Source: Dryococelus australis
Taxonomy: Eukaryota > Arthropoda > Insecta > Phasmatodea > Phasmatidae
Assembly: GCA_029891345.1 (NCBI GenBank)
Contig: CM057009.1
Coordinates: forward strand, 304,669,166 to 304,733,165
Length of the DNA: 64,000 nt
Direction of reading: 5' to 3'
Below the pieces are notes generated by a model. It was given only the letters and a program-made list of their open reading frames with translations, searched no databases and was not told where the DNA came from. Below, in pieces: positions 11,943-23,085 of this stretch. The position numbers and the translations under genes were made by a program. Each line of letters begins with the position of its first letter. The stretch's first letter is position 1.

Positions 11943-12287
11943 AATCGTAAATTATGGCAGGTAGTCTATGCAATGTTCTGGGAGCGTAAACTTTGCAGCC
12001 ATTCAAAACAGAAACCTAGTGAAACGAAAGCTCAACCTACCATCCAAATTGAGGCAGGGAACAAATCATATAAGAGTAGTTCAAATTTGGAATTAAGTAC
12101 ACATGATATGCTAGGAGACAGTTCAGATAAAGGTTTAGGGACTCTAACCTCTGGAGGTAGTGACAATTCTGTAGAAATGGAAGGTGGCCGGTTCTTTGTA
12201 GACCCTGGTTACTTTTTCAGAAACAGTTCGGAATATGTGTCAGAGTATCTGAAAAATTTTAAGCGAGCAGCTGTAGTTAATAACTAG
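11943..12287 (+). pseudogene. Retrotransposon gag-like fragment
   Basis: An open frame (about 100 codons) ending in SEYVSEYLKNFKRAAVVNN, which resembles the start of a gypsy capsid domain, where a (F/Y)L..F.RAA..N pattern is usual. The N-terminal part is Ser/Thr-rich and low in complexity, as gag leaders often are. A poly(A) run and then the RNase H fragment follow within 40 bp, so the rest of gag, protease and RT have been deleted. The call depends on this short motif and on the neighbour, so it is tentative. Confidence 0.42.
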
Positions 12288-12317
12288 GATGAAAAAAAAA
12301 AAAATGTTTGCTGTACC

Positions 12318-12572
12318 TTCCTAGCTTTTTATAGCACCCAGGGTATTGGGGCTATACTCATGCAAAGACGGGAAAGGAAGTTACATCCTGTAGCTTACAC
12401 CAGCCGTACTTTGACACCTGCTGAATCTAGGTATCCCATCACTCATCTGGAATATTTGAGTTTAGTTTATGCTTTGGATCAGTTCAGGTCAAACATTTAT
12501 CTAAAACCTTTTACGGTAGTGACTGACGACCACAGTTTGTGCGGGGTGGCTACGCTGGAAAATCATTTCTGA
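12318..12572 (+). pseudogene. Ty3/gypsy RNase H fragment
   Basis: The frame reads STQGIGAILMQ, then HPVAYTSRTLTPAESRYP, ITHLEYLSLVYALDQFRSNI and FTVVTDDHSLC. This is the core of a gypsy RNase H: the STQGIGA(I/V)L start, the SRTLTPAE-Y element with the catalytic E in HLEYL, and the (V)TDDHSL element holding the third acidic residue. The residues just before STQG, which would carry the first catalytic Asp, are replaced by FY. The sequence then breaks down. It lies 30 bp after the gag-like piece, so the element is internally deleted. Confidence 0.85.
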
Positions 12573-15500
12573 GGAAACTCCAAGCTTCGCTGATGCATGA
12601 CTGCTTTGTGGTCACTGCCTAAAATAAGAAAGCCAGCGAGGTTGAATCATTGTTTTGGGGATTTACTCCCCTGCTGGTGCTGCGACTCTAGCTCGGTGTG
12701 TTAATATTTGGCTATGCTTCTACTAACGTGGCTTGGCTGCTAGTGAGGGACGGAGTATGCAGGATTTGAGACAAACCCTGATAAATGGCTAGAAATTTAG
12801 AAAATATGTCAATATTTCCCATTGGCGCCACCTCATCTATGCACAGATAAGCACGTGGACTCTTCTTCTCAGGGCAGCAGCAGGTCGACAGCCACGTGGT
12901 GGTCCCCTCACAAGCACGTGTTTCAGCAGAATAAAGTTCAAATTAAGAGAAAAGTTCAAGTTAAACAAATTACACTGTCCATGTAATCGAGCACATGACT
13001 CTGAAGTGGGCCAGATCCCTAAGGTAATTATAGTAAGTAATAAAAGAATTAAGACTCTGGTACTCTGAAGATGTATATTAATGAAATGAAAGCACATTTA
13101 CAGTCCAACATACACTGACCCTCCCCTAAAGCGGGCATGGCCATTGGGCCTGCCATCTGCCAAATCGGTAGAAGATGCATTTAAGCATGTGGTGATTTTA
13201 CATACAATAAACTCTCCGGAGCTGCGAGTCTGACGGAGAGGAGAACACGTACATGGCAATAAGCAAAAATAAGCACATGGTTCCAGTACACAAATAACTT
13301 ACTATTTCACTTAAGATGAGTACATAAAATGATTTGGAAGTTCCCTGTGCCACGTAACATGTGTATCCTCGTTGGAATGCTGGTCTAGACTGAAGATGGT
13401 GGCCCCGAGACCCTGTTACCTGGCAGCAATCTCCCACCAGCATGGAGAGGGAATTTACAAAATACATAAACTTGAACAAATGTACATAGAAAACACTCAA
13501 AACCACAAAACAAGATCTGGAGGAATTATGACAGTAATTCACATGTAAGAAATCAATTACTTAAAGTCCACAGTTCTTGTTGCTATTCATGAAGGAAAAA
13601 TAAGAATTAGGCCTACATGGAAAAGCCAGATTCGGCTTACAAAGCATGTAGAAAATCATCACACAGTAAAACAAAACATTTAACACTTACATTAGCATTC
13701 AAAAGGTCAATATTAAATTACAATAATAATTTAATATAACGTTAGAGAATGCGAATTTTGGCACATGGCATGGCGGACGCCGAAACTGCCGAGATCATTT
13801 AGGTTACATTACACATTAACAAAATCTGAGAGAAAGAAATATGCCCTTTCCAAACAAAACAAACACAACAAAAACACTGTAAAAATATGTTATTAATTAT
13901 GAGCATCACAAGTCTGTGATTAGTAAACATACGTAACCCACGTGGCTTTGCAGTCTTAGGCTATTTACGCCTCACTTTTGGGGAGCAAGCGGGAGATGAC
14001 ACTTTCTGTTTTATTATTTAGACTCTGCTTTCAGGGGCACACACAAAAATAGCACTATGCAATCGCTGAGCTGAGTTCTCTCTTGGTAACACAGGTCTAG
14101 CGGGTCAGGAACTGTTCAAAAGACCCTTTCTTGCATGAACGACCTATGTGACCCATACACTGAAGCATGGCTGTGCGTGGCTGGTGCACAAGCAGAGCAG
14201 CAGTGGGCTGTATTCCGAGCGGGACAGTGAGGGAGACGTCAGCACAGTATTTTTAAGTGTGAAGGGTCTACGCTTGAATATCAAATCACAACAACTACAA
14301 CCTATCATGAATTTTGGTTTAATTAGGTAAGGTCTTCCGTATTTCACATCAATAGCTGCGACATACTACAAAATGCTACGCTTGAATAGTTTTGGTAATA
14401 TTGTGCATTTATGTATTGTTCGGTTAGGTCTTTTGCAAGTTAACGTGTTTTCATGATAAAATATTAAGATTACATACATATTTTGTACATTTTACCTCAG
14501 AGATTCTTTAAAGTTTTGCATGCATATAATACCCCAGACACACTTGTAATTTCATACAATTATTATACACAACAAAATGAATTGCAATAAAATACAAGCC
14601 AAACAGCACTTCTGCAGATGTTAACTGGAGTGACGCAAATTTTTACAATACAATTGCTGACCTGTGATATCAACCAATTTCGACGCACATGTGTTTCCTG
14701 TCTCTTGTACGTTATTGGTTACCGTGTATCGTAATGTAACATGGCATTATAAGGCACCTGTTTATGCACACAGTCTGTGAACATCGTTTTGTATGATCTA
14801 CTATATGTATATTTATTCTGCTAATAATACATTACATAGGTAGTACAATCCTCTTGTGAACATAGACAAGGTAAGCCTTGACTGAATCACCAGAACTAGG
14901 GCTTACATGTTGTTCCAACACTGCGATTGCTCTGTTGTTCACATGAAAAATTCTATCGTCACAGCATAAATATACCCTGTAAATGATGTTTAATACAGTA
15001 CAGATTGGTTTCAGAATATATTCTCACATTTAAATTAATACAATTTAGCAACCCGATACAAATAGGCTATATTGGACGTAAATTTTACGTGTTTTACTGC
15101 ATACACACTGCAATCTTGCTAGCCCTCCACACTATCACATTTCTTTTTTTTTTTTTTTTTTTACTACAAACTACATGAAGTCCCACTAAAATTCCTATTA
15201 AGTGTGATTAGTATTAATCAGATATAAAATTTACGTATTATTTTCCCAATTTTTGGAAAAGCCCCTATTCTGAACAATTATCCAACACATAACTACCTAA
15301 AATATGTATGCTTACATATTTGTGTTTATGTGGTACCTAATTACAAATAATAGGGGCTGATCTGAAGGAAACATCTGAGCAGTATGAAGTTTTATATTTG
15401 GCTTTTGCAAAGCTTACTACGTTCAAAATAAGTGATTACATCACATAACACTTTGTGGTTTGAGTAAAAGGTCATTATACATTTTTTTAATAGTTTCAGG

Positions 15501-15715
15501 CATTAACCCCTGTTGTTTACACAATCTTCCACATTTCTTTACATCCTGTAATGCCACAATTTTCACTTTTACGTCAGATAACGTACCACCAGTAAGGTAT
15601 TAAAAAAGGTGGTAAAGTGTAATGATACAAAGTCTTTTTGAAAAACCAACATTTAGAAGTTATTTTTTTGTAATTATTTTAAGTTGAAAAATGGTATTTT
15701 ACATAGACCAATACA
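12573..15715. other. No gene recognised
   Basis: Mostly AT-rich sequence with a GC-richer patch at 12840-13560. A minus-strand frame of 114 codons (13542-13198) has a hydrophobic tail but no family likeness and I do not call it a gene. A poly(T) run lies at 15145-15162. Nothing else can be supported. Confidence 0.4.
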
Positions 15716-17330
15716 CCGTTACATACATACACTCACAATTAGGCTACTGCCAGGTGACGAGCTCTCTTACCTCTACTTCACCCAACCAACTCCTTTTCCA
15801 CTCCATTCCTGAACTTACCAACCCCTCTCACAAATACCAATTCCTCCCTCAACACATTCCACTCCCTCACAAGCATGGACTGCCTACCCCGCTCCGTTCT
15901 CCTCCACACCCTCTGAAGCTTCTCACTGTTGTTTCCTCTTCCTCTAAACACCCCCTTACTTAGCTTGCAGTGTAGCCCTCCCCATCCTCCCTCTTCAGTC
16001 ACCATCCTGTACATCCTGACTAGCCGTTCAACTTTCCTCCTGTCCCTCAATGAGCTCCACCCCATTTCTTTCATCATCACTGATGGCCTATAGTTCCCTT
16101 CTTCCGCATCATCCTGCCCCTGCCTTCTCCACCTACCCTTCACCCATCTTGCTGCCTTTCTCTGCACCTTTTCCAGTTCTCGCACCTCCACCTCCACATA
16201 CGGGTCCCATACTACTGCAGTATATTCTAACATTGGCAGTACCATTGTGCCATACGCCTTCTCCTTCACCTCACAGCCGACTCCATTCAGCACCCTTCCC
16301 AGCATATCCAGAGACCTTCTTCCCTTTGCATACACCCTCTCTACCTGTTTTTTCCACCTGAGGTCTCCCTGCAGTACAATCCCTAGATACTTATATTCTG
16401 CTGCTTCTTCTATCTCTTGCCCCTCCCATCTGTACATGTCCCTGCTTATCAACTTTTTCCTTGTGAACCTCACTACCTTAGTTTTTCTTACATTTATCTT
16501 CATTTTATTTTTCCTGGCCCACAACCATATCTTATCAATGTCCGCCTGCAAATTTTTACCCCCCTCTCCCTCTTCAGTATACACAACACAATTGTCTGTA
16601 AACAATCTTATTTTTCACTTAATCCCCAAACCCATATCATTTACCATTATGGTAAATAACAAAGGACCCAGCACGCTTCCCTGTGGTACCCCTGACGTAA
16701 CCTCCTCTTCCTCCGATATTGCCTCCCCCACTTTCACCCTCTGCCTTCACCCCCTGAGGAAGTCCCCTATCCATTCCACTACCCTCCTGTCTGGTATCAG
16801 CGCCTCCACTTTCCTCATCAATGTCCCATGGGGCACCTTATCGAATGCCTTCTCAAAATCTATGAAGCAGGCATCCACCTGCTTCCCCTCATCAACTACC
16901 TGCACCAGATCCTCTAATAACCCAGCCAGCTGAGTCTCACATGAGTATCCCCTCCTGAAACCATGCTGGGACTCCTCCAACCAATTCCTATTGTTCATTA
17001 CCCTCACCACATACTGCACCACCAGCCTCTCCATTACTTTTCCTGTACTTGATGGGAGACTCACCGGTCTGTAGCTGCCAGGCCTCCCCCTATCCCCTCT
17101 CCCTGCTTGTGTATAGGTACCACCATAGCATTCTTCCAATCTTGTGGTAACTTACCCTTTTCTAAGGACGACTTAAACAGCACCTCCAAATATTTCACCA
17201 ACTCCCTGCCATCAAACTTTAGTGCTGCGTTTCCTATCCCATCTGGACCTCATGCCTTACTGCTCTCCAAACTCCTAATTACCATTCCTATCTTTGTGTC
17301 AATGTGTCAATGCCACACCTGTTTGCATTA
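15716..17330 (-). pseudogene. 5'-truncated CR1-like non-LTR retrotransposon (reverse transcriptase and C-terminal domain)
   Basis: Read on the minus strand from about 17330, this gives the start of an RT (GPDGI-type motif, LPQDWKNAMVVPIHK), then SYRPVSLPSSTGKVMERL, the HGFRRGYSCETQL element, CFIDFEKAFDKVPH (catalytic motif A), SGVPQGSVLGPLLF (motif B) and RLFTDNCVVY in place of the FADD catalytic motif, which is therefore mutated. A long C-terminal domain ends in VEKELVG and a TGA near 15778. Stops at about 16745 and 16607 and a frame change near 17105 disable it. After the stop a short conserved tail ends in GTGAGTGTATGTATGTA, a microsatellite-like 3' end. Two further plus-strand copies of the 3' half lie at 17790-18425 and 20160-20622. 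Confidence 0.88.
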
Positions 17331-17432
17331 AATATGACATTTTCTCTTTAGTATGTTGTGAATGTTCATGCCAATTTCTATCTAAGGTAAGTATTAGTGT
17401 GTTTTCGTCACCAATGTTCATGAGAATATAGA

Positions 17433-18541
17433 CTGTTTACTGTAAAATGAGCACTTTTGAAAGCCCTGCTTAAGATCTACTTGTATACACGCTGTGTATT
17501 CCTCCAACTTACGTAAAATAAACATTTCCATGGGCCACATTACTTTATTCATGCGTCGATCAAATGAAAATGTGAAATTATTAAGAAATAAAATACTTTA
17601 CATCTGCTCATTTTTACACTTCAATGTATTAAAAAGAAACTGAAAATGTAATAGGCCTAGTTAATTTTACGTTATCACAAATAGTTACCTAAAACATTTT
17701 ATTTGACGTTTTAGATATGGAACTACTTTCCATCCATTGTTACGCCTACCGACTTTACTGGGTGAATAGCACTCAGTACACTCATTTAAACAGATAGAGA
17801 GGGTGGTAGCAAAGGGAAGAAGGGCTCTGGGTATGCTGGGAAAGGGTGCTGAAGGGAGTCAGCTGTGAGGTGAAGGAGAAGGCGTATGGCACAATGGTAC
17901 GGCCAATGTTAGAATATGCTGCAGCAGTATGGGACCCGGAGGTGGAGGTGCGAGAACTGGAAAAGGTGCAGAGAAAGGCAGCAAGATGGGTGAAGGGTAG
18001 GTGGAGAAGGCAGGGGCAGGATGATGCGGAAGAAGGGAACTATAGGCCATCAGTGATGATGAAAGAAATGGGGTGGAGCTCATTGAGGGACAGGAGGAAA
18101 GTTGAACGGCTAGTCAGGATGTACAGGATGGTGACTGAAGAGGGAGGATGGGGAGGGCTACACTGCAAGCTAAGTAAGGGGGTGTTTAGAGGAAGAGGAA
18201 ACAACAGTGAGAAGCTTCAGAGGGTGTGGAGGAGAACGGAGCGGGGTAGGCAGTCCATGCTTGTGAGGTCTGTGAGGGAGTGGAATGTGTTGAGGGAGGA
18301 ATTGGTATCTGTGAGAGGGGTTGGTAAATTCAGGAAGGGAGTGGAAAAGGAGTTGGTTGGGTGAAGGAGAGTTGTGAGAGCTCGCCACCGGGCGGTAGCC
18401 TAATTGTGAGTGTATATATATATGTATAAATGCAAAACAATTTTTTAGTTTTAGTTTATAGCATTCAATCAAAATATGTGCATGCAGGGGCAGTGACTTT
18501 TCTAAGGTTCATTTCTACACTGCTCACTTGATCGTGAACAG
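17433..18541. mobile_element. MITE, copy 2, interrupted by a LINE fragment
   Basis: Left end CTGTTTACTGTAAAATGAGC followed by ACTTTTGA at 17433; right end ATCGTGAACAG closing at 18541. The left part (17433 to about 17785) and right part (about 18486-18541) align with the reverse complement of copy 1 at 10956-11345; the roughly 700 bp between them are the LINE fragment at 17790-18425. The MITE was therefore here first. Copies 1 and 2 are in opposite orientation. Confidence 0.78.
17790..18425 (+). pseudogene. CR1-like LINE 3' fragment, copy 2
   Basis: Encodes only the C-terminal domain of the LINE at 15716-17330 (for example MLEYAAAVWDP, RELEKVQRKAARWVKGRWRR, and the end VEKELVG followed by TGA at 18362-18364). 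A frame change near 17845 breaks the 5' part, KGRRALGMLG being in another frame. The tail ends in GTGAGTGTATATATATATGT like that of copy 1, so this is a normal 3'-anchored, 5'-truncated insertion. It lies inside a MITE. Confidence 0.88.
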
Positions 18542-18921
18542 CCTTTAAGTAGGTTTTTGTGTTTAATAGAGATTTGCACCTTTTAAGAGTATTTATCAAC
18601 TACAAACTAGCTCTATTAGAGTGAATTCAAGCAAATCTGTGCCACTACTTCCCGGACAGTGAGCGTAGAGGCCACATCAATTAACCTGCTTCACATGTTT
18701 ATTACCAGATTCACACATAGCTGATAAAACCTTATGTAGCAAGTAAAAATGTATGAACCTGCTCACTCCAGGATGCAGTGGTGTAGATTATACATAGAAA
18801 CACTTTCCTGGAGCCATGTGTTGGTGTACTAATCAACATTTTTCATCCCCTTCTGCATTTAAGGTGTGGCTTTTCGTTTGATTTTACAATTTTGACCCCA
18901 CATTTTTCTTCCCCCTCTCAC

Positions 18922-18952
18922 ATATTTTCATTCATAATATGAATGAAAATAT
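18922..18952. repeat. Perfect 31-bp palindrome
   Basis: ATATTTTCATTCATA and its exact reverse complement are separated by one A at 18937. It could form a hairpin; no associated feature is visible. Confidence 0.85.
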
Positions 18953-19240
18953 AACTTGCATATGTGATGATTCTGCATGGATAATACATTATATAGAATT
19001 TTCTCAGGATCCCCCAACCCTAGACTTTCAAAATAAAAGTCCCTAATCTTGTGTACTGCAGATATGAGAAAAGCATTATGGCAATGCTGGTGTCTGAGAA
19101 AGTGATCTTTAAATAATCCATCCCCACGCAAGGGTTTATTATATTACACGCCTAAAACAGTAAAATCAGGCTCTTGATATTCTTCATGAGCTTAAATTAT
19201 CGTGAACTCTGTGTAAATCCTTATTTTAAGTAGTGAGTAC

Positions 19241-19376
19241 CTTCGTAATCGCGCCGGCCCAACTTCCGACAAAATGCAGTCCTGACCACCGAATATCCCA
19301 CATAAGCAAATCCAGCAAATATAGCTGAACACAGGGCAACTTTATTTACAGTTTTATCTCCAGGAGTAGAAGCCAT
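19241..19376 (-). CDS. First coding exon of a small single-pass membrane protein
   Basis: On the minus strand an ATG at 19376 opens 45 codons that run without a stop to a splice donor (GAAG followed by GTACTCAC, exon end 19241), leaving one base of a split codon. The peptide starts MASTPGDKTVNKVALCSAIF, continues with AGFAYVGYSVV, together a hydrophobic segment of about 19 residues, and then a basic stretch TAFCRKLGRRDYE. A short N-terminus, one membrane span and a positive C-terminal flank are typical of small mitochondrial or ER membrane proteins. It is too short to appear as a long open frame but differs clearly from its AT-rich surroundings in composition. The next exon, below 19240, was not found. 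I do not recognise the family. The flank above 19377 would be 5' UTR and promoter; no clear promoter element is visible. Confidence 0.6.
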
Positions 19377-20159
19377 ATTCGAAATGTCCAAACGCACCAC
19401 TATGAAGCTAGCACACTACAAACATACACATTCGTGACAGTTAAACAAATATGTATCATTATCACTTTCCGCTGACATGTACGTAAAACATGCTACACTT
19501 TTAGCTGCATTCAAACAAAAACTTAGAATTACAACATTTTCATTCCCTATATTATAACAATTTAAGTTTATCCGTGTCTTCTGACAGCTTCGTAAACCAC
19601 ATACACGCAAACCACAAGCTACATGTTCGCGTCGTCTGCTTGAGATAGCAATAATGTTAACCACGGCCTTGCATACAAGACCTCACTGCAAGAAATATAA
19701 TAATATGAAAGATTCTGAAATATTAATTGTTAGACCACAGAAACGCATGGCGTGAAAGAACATTAAACAACTTCGACACCTGGCAGTTTTATTCATCTGA
19801 GTGAAAGTTGCTGTAAATATAATTCTAAATAATATAGAAATTTCTGAGAGAAAAAACTCAGACAGTGGATAAAGGAGGGTTTACGATTGACTAGAATAAG
19901 TTCGCTGTGTGCTTAAAATTGGATTATATATTCAAGGGTATTCGTCTGTCGTGTGCGGGTCTTGACGGGTCGTGTGTATACTTAGCGTTACTTAAGAGAA
20001 TGTTATTTTTATATCTTAAGTACATTTCAAGACGAAGTAGTCAAGTTTTATTTTTACACTCAGTACCAGATACACTCAATAATTTTGCAAATATTGAAAA
20101 ATCTACGATTAATAATGATTTTTTTTTTGTATTTATTCCATCAGAATATTAGAGGATGG

Positions 20160-20622
20160 TTGCAATATGAGAGAGGGTGGTTTCAAAGGGAAGAAGGGCT
20201 CTGGGTATGATGGGAAGGATACTTAAGAGAATCAGCTTTGAGGAGAAGGCGTATGGCACAATGATACGGCCAATGTTAGAATATGCTGCAGCAGTATGGG
20301 GCCCGTATGTGGAGGTGGAGGTGCGAGAACTGGAAAAGGTGCAGAGAAGGGCAGCAAGATGGGTGAAGGGTAGGTGGAGAAGACAGGGGCAGGATGATGA
20401 GAAAGAAGGGCCATCAGTGATGATGAAAGAAATGAGGTGGAGCTCATTGAAGGACAGGAGGAAAGTTGAACAGCTAGTCAGGATGTACAGGTTGGTGAAT
20501 GAAGAGGGAGGATGGGGAGTGCTATGCTGCAAGCAAAGTAAGGGGGTATTTAGAGGAAGAGGAAACAACAGTGAGAAGCTTCAGAGTTTGTGGAGGAGAA
20601 CGGAGCGGGGTAGGCAGTCCAA
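20160..20622 (+). pseudogene. CR1-like LINE fragment, copy 3, joined to a second LINE
   Basis: Starts in the C-terminal domain (SKGRRALGMMGRILKR), with MLEYAAAVWGPYVEVEVREL and RAARWVKGRWRRQGQDD as in the other copies, and small deletions such as the missing residues before PSVMMKEM. It breaks off at about 20622 in RRTERGRQS, before the normal end, and continues without a gap into a different LINE. Confidence 0.85.
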
Positions 20623-22417
20623 CTCCAAAAGAAGTGGGGAAAACAACCAATTCTTTACAACCAAAATTATCTAGAGGCTATAATGGCATTAGCTGTATGT
20701 TATTAAAGCAATGCGCTTTTGAATTCAGTGTTCCATTAATCCAGATTTGTAATGATATTTTCAATACATGATTGTTTCCAGACAGACTCAAATGGGCTAT
20801 GGTAACACCATTGTTCATGAAATGAGACAAGGTCGAAGTAAACAATTATAGACCCATCTCACTTCTTACATCCTTTTCAAAATTAATTGAAAACTAATTT
20901 ACAGGTAGTTGCTGCAACATTTTGAGAATCACAAAATATTATCAAATTCCCAGTTTGGCTTTAGGAAAAACAAGTCAACAAATTATGCAATTTTCAAACT
21001 AACAAATAGCATTCTTAATGCACTTGATAACAAGATGCCATCTAATGGAATATTTTGCGACCTCACTAAAGCAGTTGACTGTGTAAATCACAACATACTT
21101 AAGAAAAATTTAAGTTTTATGGAGTCTTAGATGCACCAAATAATCTAATAAGCCGTACATTTCAAACAGACAAGTGCGGATCAAAGGAAAAACTACTTCA
21201 TTCTACTCTGAACCAGGAAAAATAAAGCATGGGGTACCACAAAGATCAATATTAAGCCTCCTACTCTTCCTAGTTTATATAAATGACCTTCCATGTGACT
21301 TAACCCCAGAAACTACTCCAATTCTATTTGCAGAAGATACTATCATCTTAATCTCTGTATACTCAGTAAATGATCTTACACAAAAATGAACACAACATTT
21401 ACAGAGCAAAATGAAATGTTTACTGCAAAAACAAATTAAATCTCAACCTAGATAAAACTAATCTCATGAATTTCCTCATAAAGGACATAAAAAACATTCA
21501 TTCATATGTTATCAGTAACAGCGACAAAATTAATTAAACTGCAGTGATTAAGTTTCTTGGCTTAAAAGTAGACAATTTACTAACTGAAAATCTCACATTG
21601 CGTATGTATATTTTACCTAAACTAAGTTCAGCATGTTTCACCTTGTGGAGTGTTACAAAGGTCTTGTACAAAAATACAGCAAAAATAGTATATTTTGCAT
21701 ATTTTCAATCCAAAGCACTTTTTGGTGTAATTCCGCTGACACCAAAAAAGTGTTTCACATGCAAAAGATAGCTGTAAGAATAATCAATGGCAAAAGAAAG
21801 TCAGACTCATGTAGACCTCTTTTCAAGAGCTCAAAGATTTCTTACAGTTGCACGTGAGTACATGTTTTCAGTACTTATATTCATGTCCAAAACAGTCATT
21901 TATTTCAGAAAAATGAGTCTTTTCATAAGCATGACACTAGAATAAAAAAAAACACTTACACATGGCTTCAGTTAACTTAAAACTTGTCCAGAAAGGGTCA
22001 TCCTACCATGGTAGCCAAATTTTCAATATGTTACCACATCACCTTCAAGAAATTTGCTTCTCTAACCAAAAATTCTTAAAAAAAAAACAGCTGAAAGAAT
22101 TTTTTTCTAAACTAACATTTTATAGTGTATATGAATATCTAAACTATAAAAATTAAGAAATTATTGCATAACATATCTTTGTGCACACTTCTTGTTCCAG
22201 TTTTTCTCGTTTCCTTTTTCTTCTACTTCAGCAAAATGACGAAACCCCACTGCATATTGGAGGAGGATTGGTCAAATTATGAGGAAAATATGTGATGTGT
22301 GTACGTGTAGTCTGACATATATATGTGTGTGTTTACTTTGTATACTGGAAATTTGACTTGTCCAATATCTTTGTACAGCTATGTATTAAACAAATATCTT
22401 AGGGATGCAATAAAACC
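20622..22417 (+). pseudogene. Jockey-like non-LTR retrotransposon, 5'-truncated
   Basis: Multiple frames together give an RT: NNYRPISLLTSFSKLIE, then SQFGFRKNKSTNYAIF, motif A as GIFCDLTKAVDCVNHNIL, motif B as GVPQRSILSLLLFLVYINDL (Gly to Arg change), and the catalytic motif as FAEDT instead of FADDT. Downstream come a connection domain with KIAVRIINGKRKSDSCRPLF and a C-terminal piece LVQKGSSYHGSQIFNMLP, a hallmark of jockey-like elements of insects. The 3' UTR ends with a GACTTGTCCAATATCTTTGT block, AATAAA and an A-rich tail at 22417. Several stops and frame changes make it inactive. A second copy of its 3' end lies in reverse at 22935-23085. Confidence 0.85.
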
Positions 22418-22934
22418 AACAAAAAAAATAAGAGCACAGCAACTGTTGTTGATGGGAAACTGTATTTTCAACTTATATTTGGGTTATTTCCTATTGTGAA
22501 ATCGTATGAAGGTAATAATTTTAATCGACTGACAATATCTTCTTAATTTAAATAATAGTTCATGATCATGTTTTCTTTCGTGGAAGAGATTTTTTAATTC
22601 ACTTGAACTAACCTTTTCTGAATTATTGTTGAAATGCCTAATGTAGGCATCTGCTTCCCCTTCTATAATACGTCACAAATTTTTTTAAACGAATACACAA
22701 GCAGTAACCACAGATAAATAAATATATGTAAACTGTCAATTTTTCCAGGCTATTTCGGTGGTTTACATCACCTATTATTATGATTGGCTAAACTTAAGAG
22801 TTGCTAATTCAATAATAAACAATGTGCTTATCGAGTCATTAAGTATAATTCTTCAGTCTTTATACGTAAACCCACATTAATTCCACTCTACTAATTGCAC
22901 AGAACACGAATTTACTAGGGGCATAAAGTTATTT

Positions 22935-23085
22935 TTTTTTTTTGTTTTGTTTGGTTTTATTGCATCTGTAAGAACTTTTTTCAAAACATAGATGTACAAA
23001 GATATTGGACATGTCAAATTACAATATTCAAAGTTTATACACTGGACATAGTTAACACACACGTGTCAGATTACACGTAGACATA
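22935..23085 (-). mobile_element. 3' end of the same jockey-like LINE, reverse orientation
   Basis: The reverse complement contains TGACATGTCCAATATCTTTG, then a TGCAATAAAACCAAACAAAA tail, matching the 3' UTR and poly(A) at 22290-22417. Only about 150 bp of 3' end is present, a heavily 5'-truncated insertion. It lies 520 bp from the longer copy, in opposite orientation. Confidence 0.85.

Noticed and set aside
13198..13542. Minus-strand frame of 114 codons with a hydrophobic tail
   Set aside because: No family likeness, no splice context and not started by ATG; probably chance in a GC-richer patch.
16247..16933. Long + strand frame of 228 codons rich in Ser, Pro and Thr
   Set aside because: It is the antisense of the CR1-like reverse transcriptase; the minus-strand reading has all the RT motifs.
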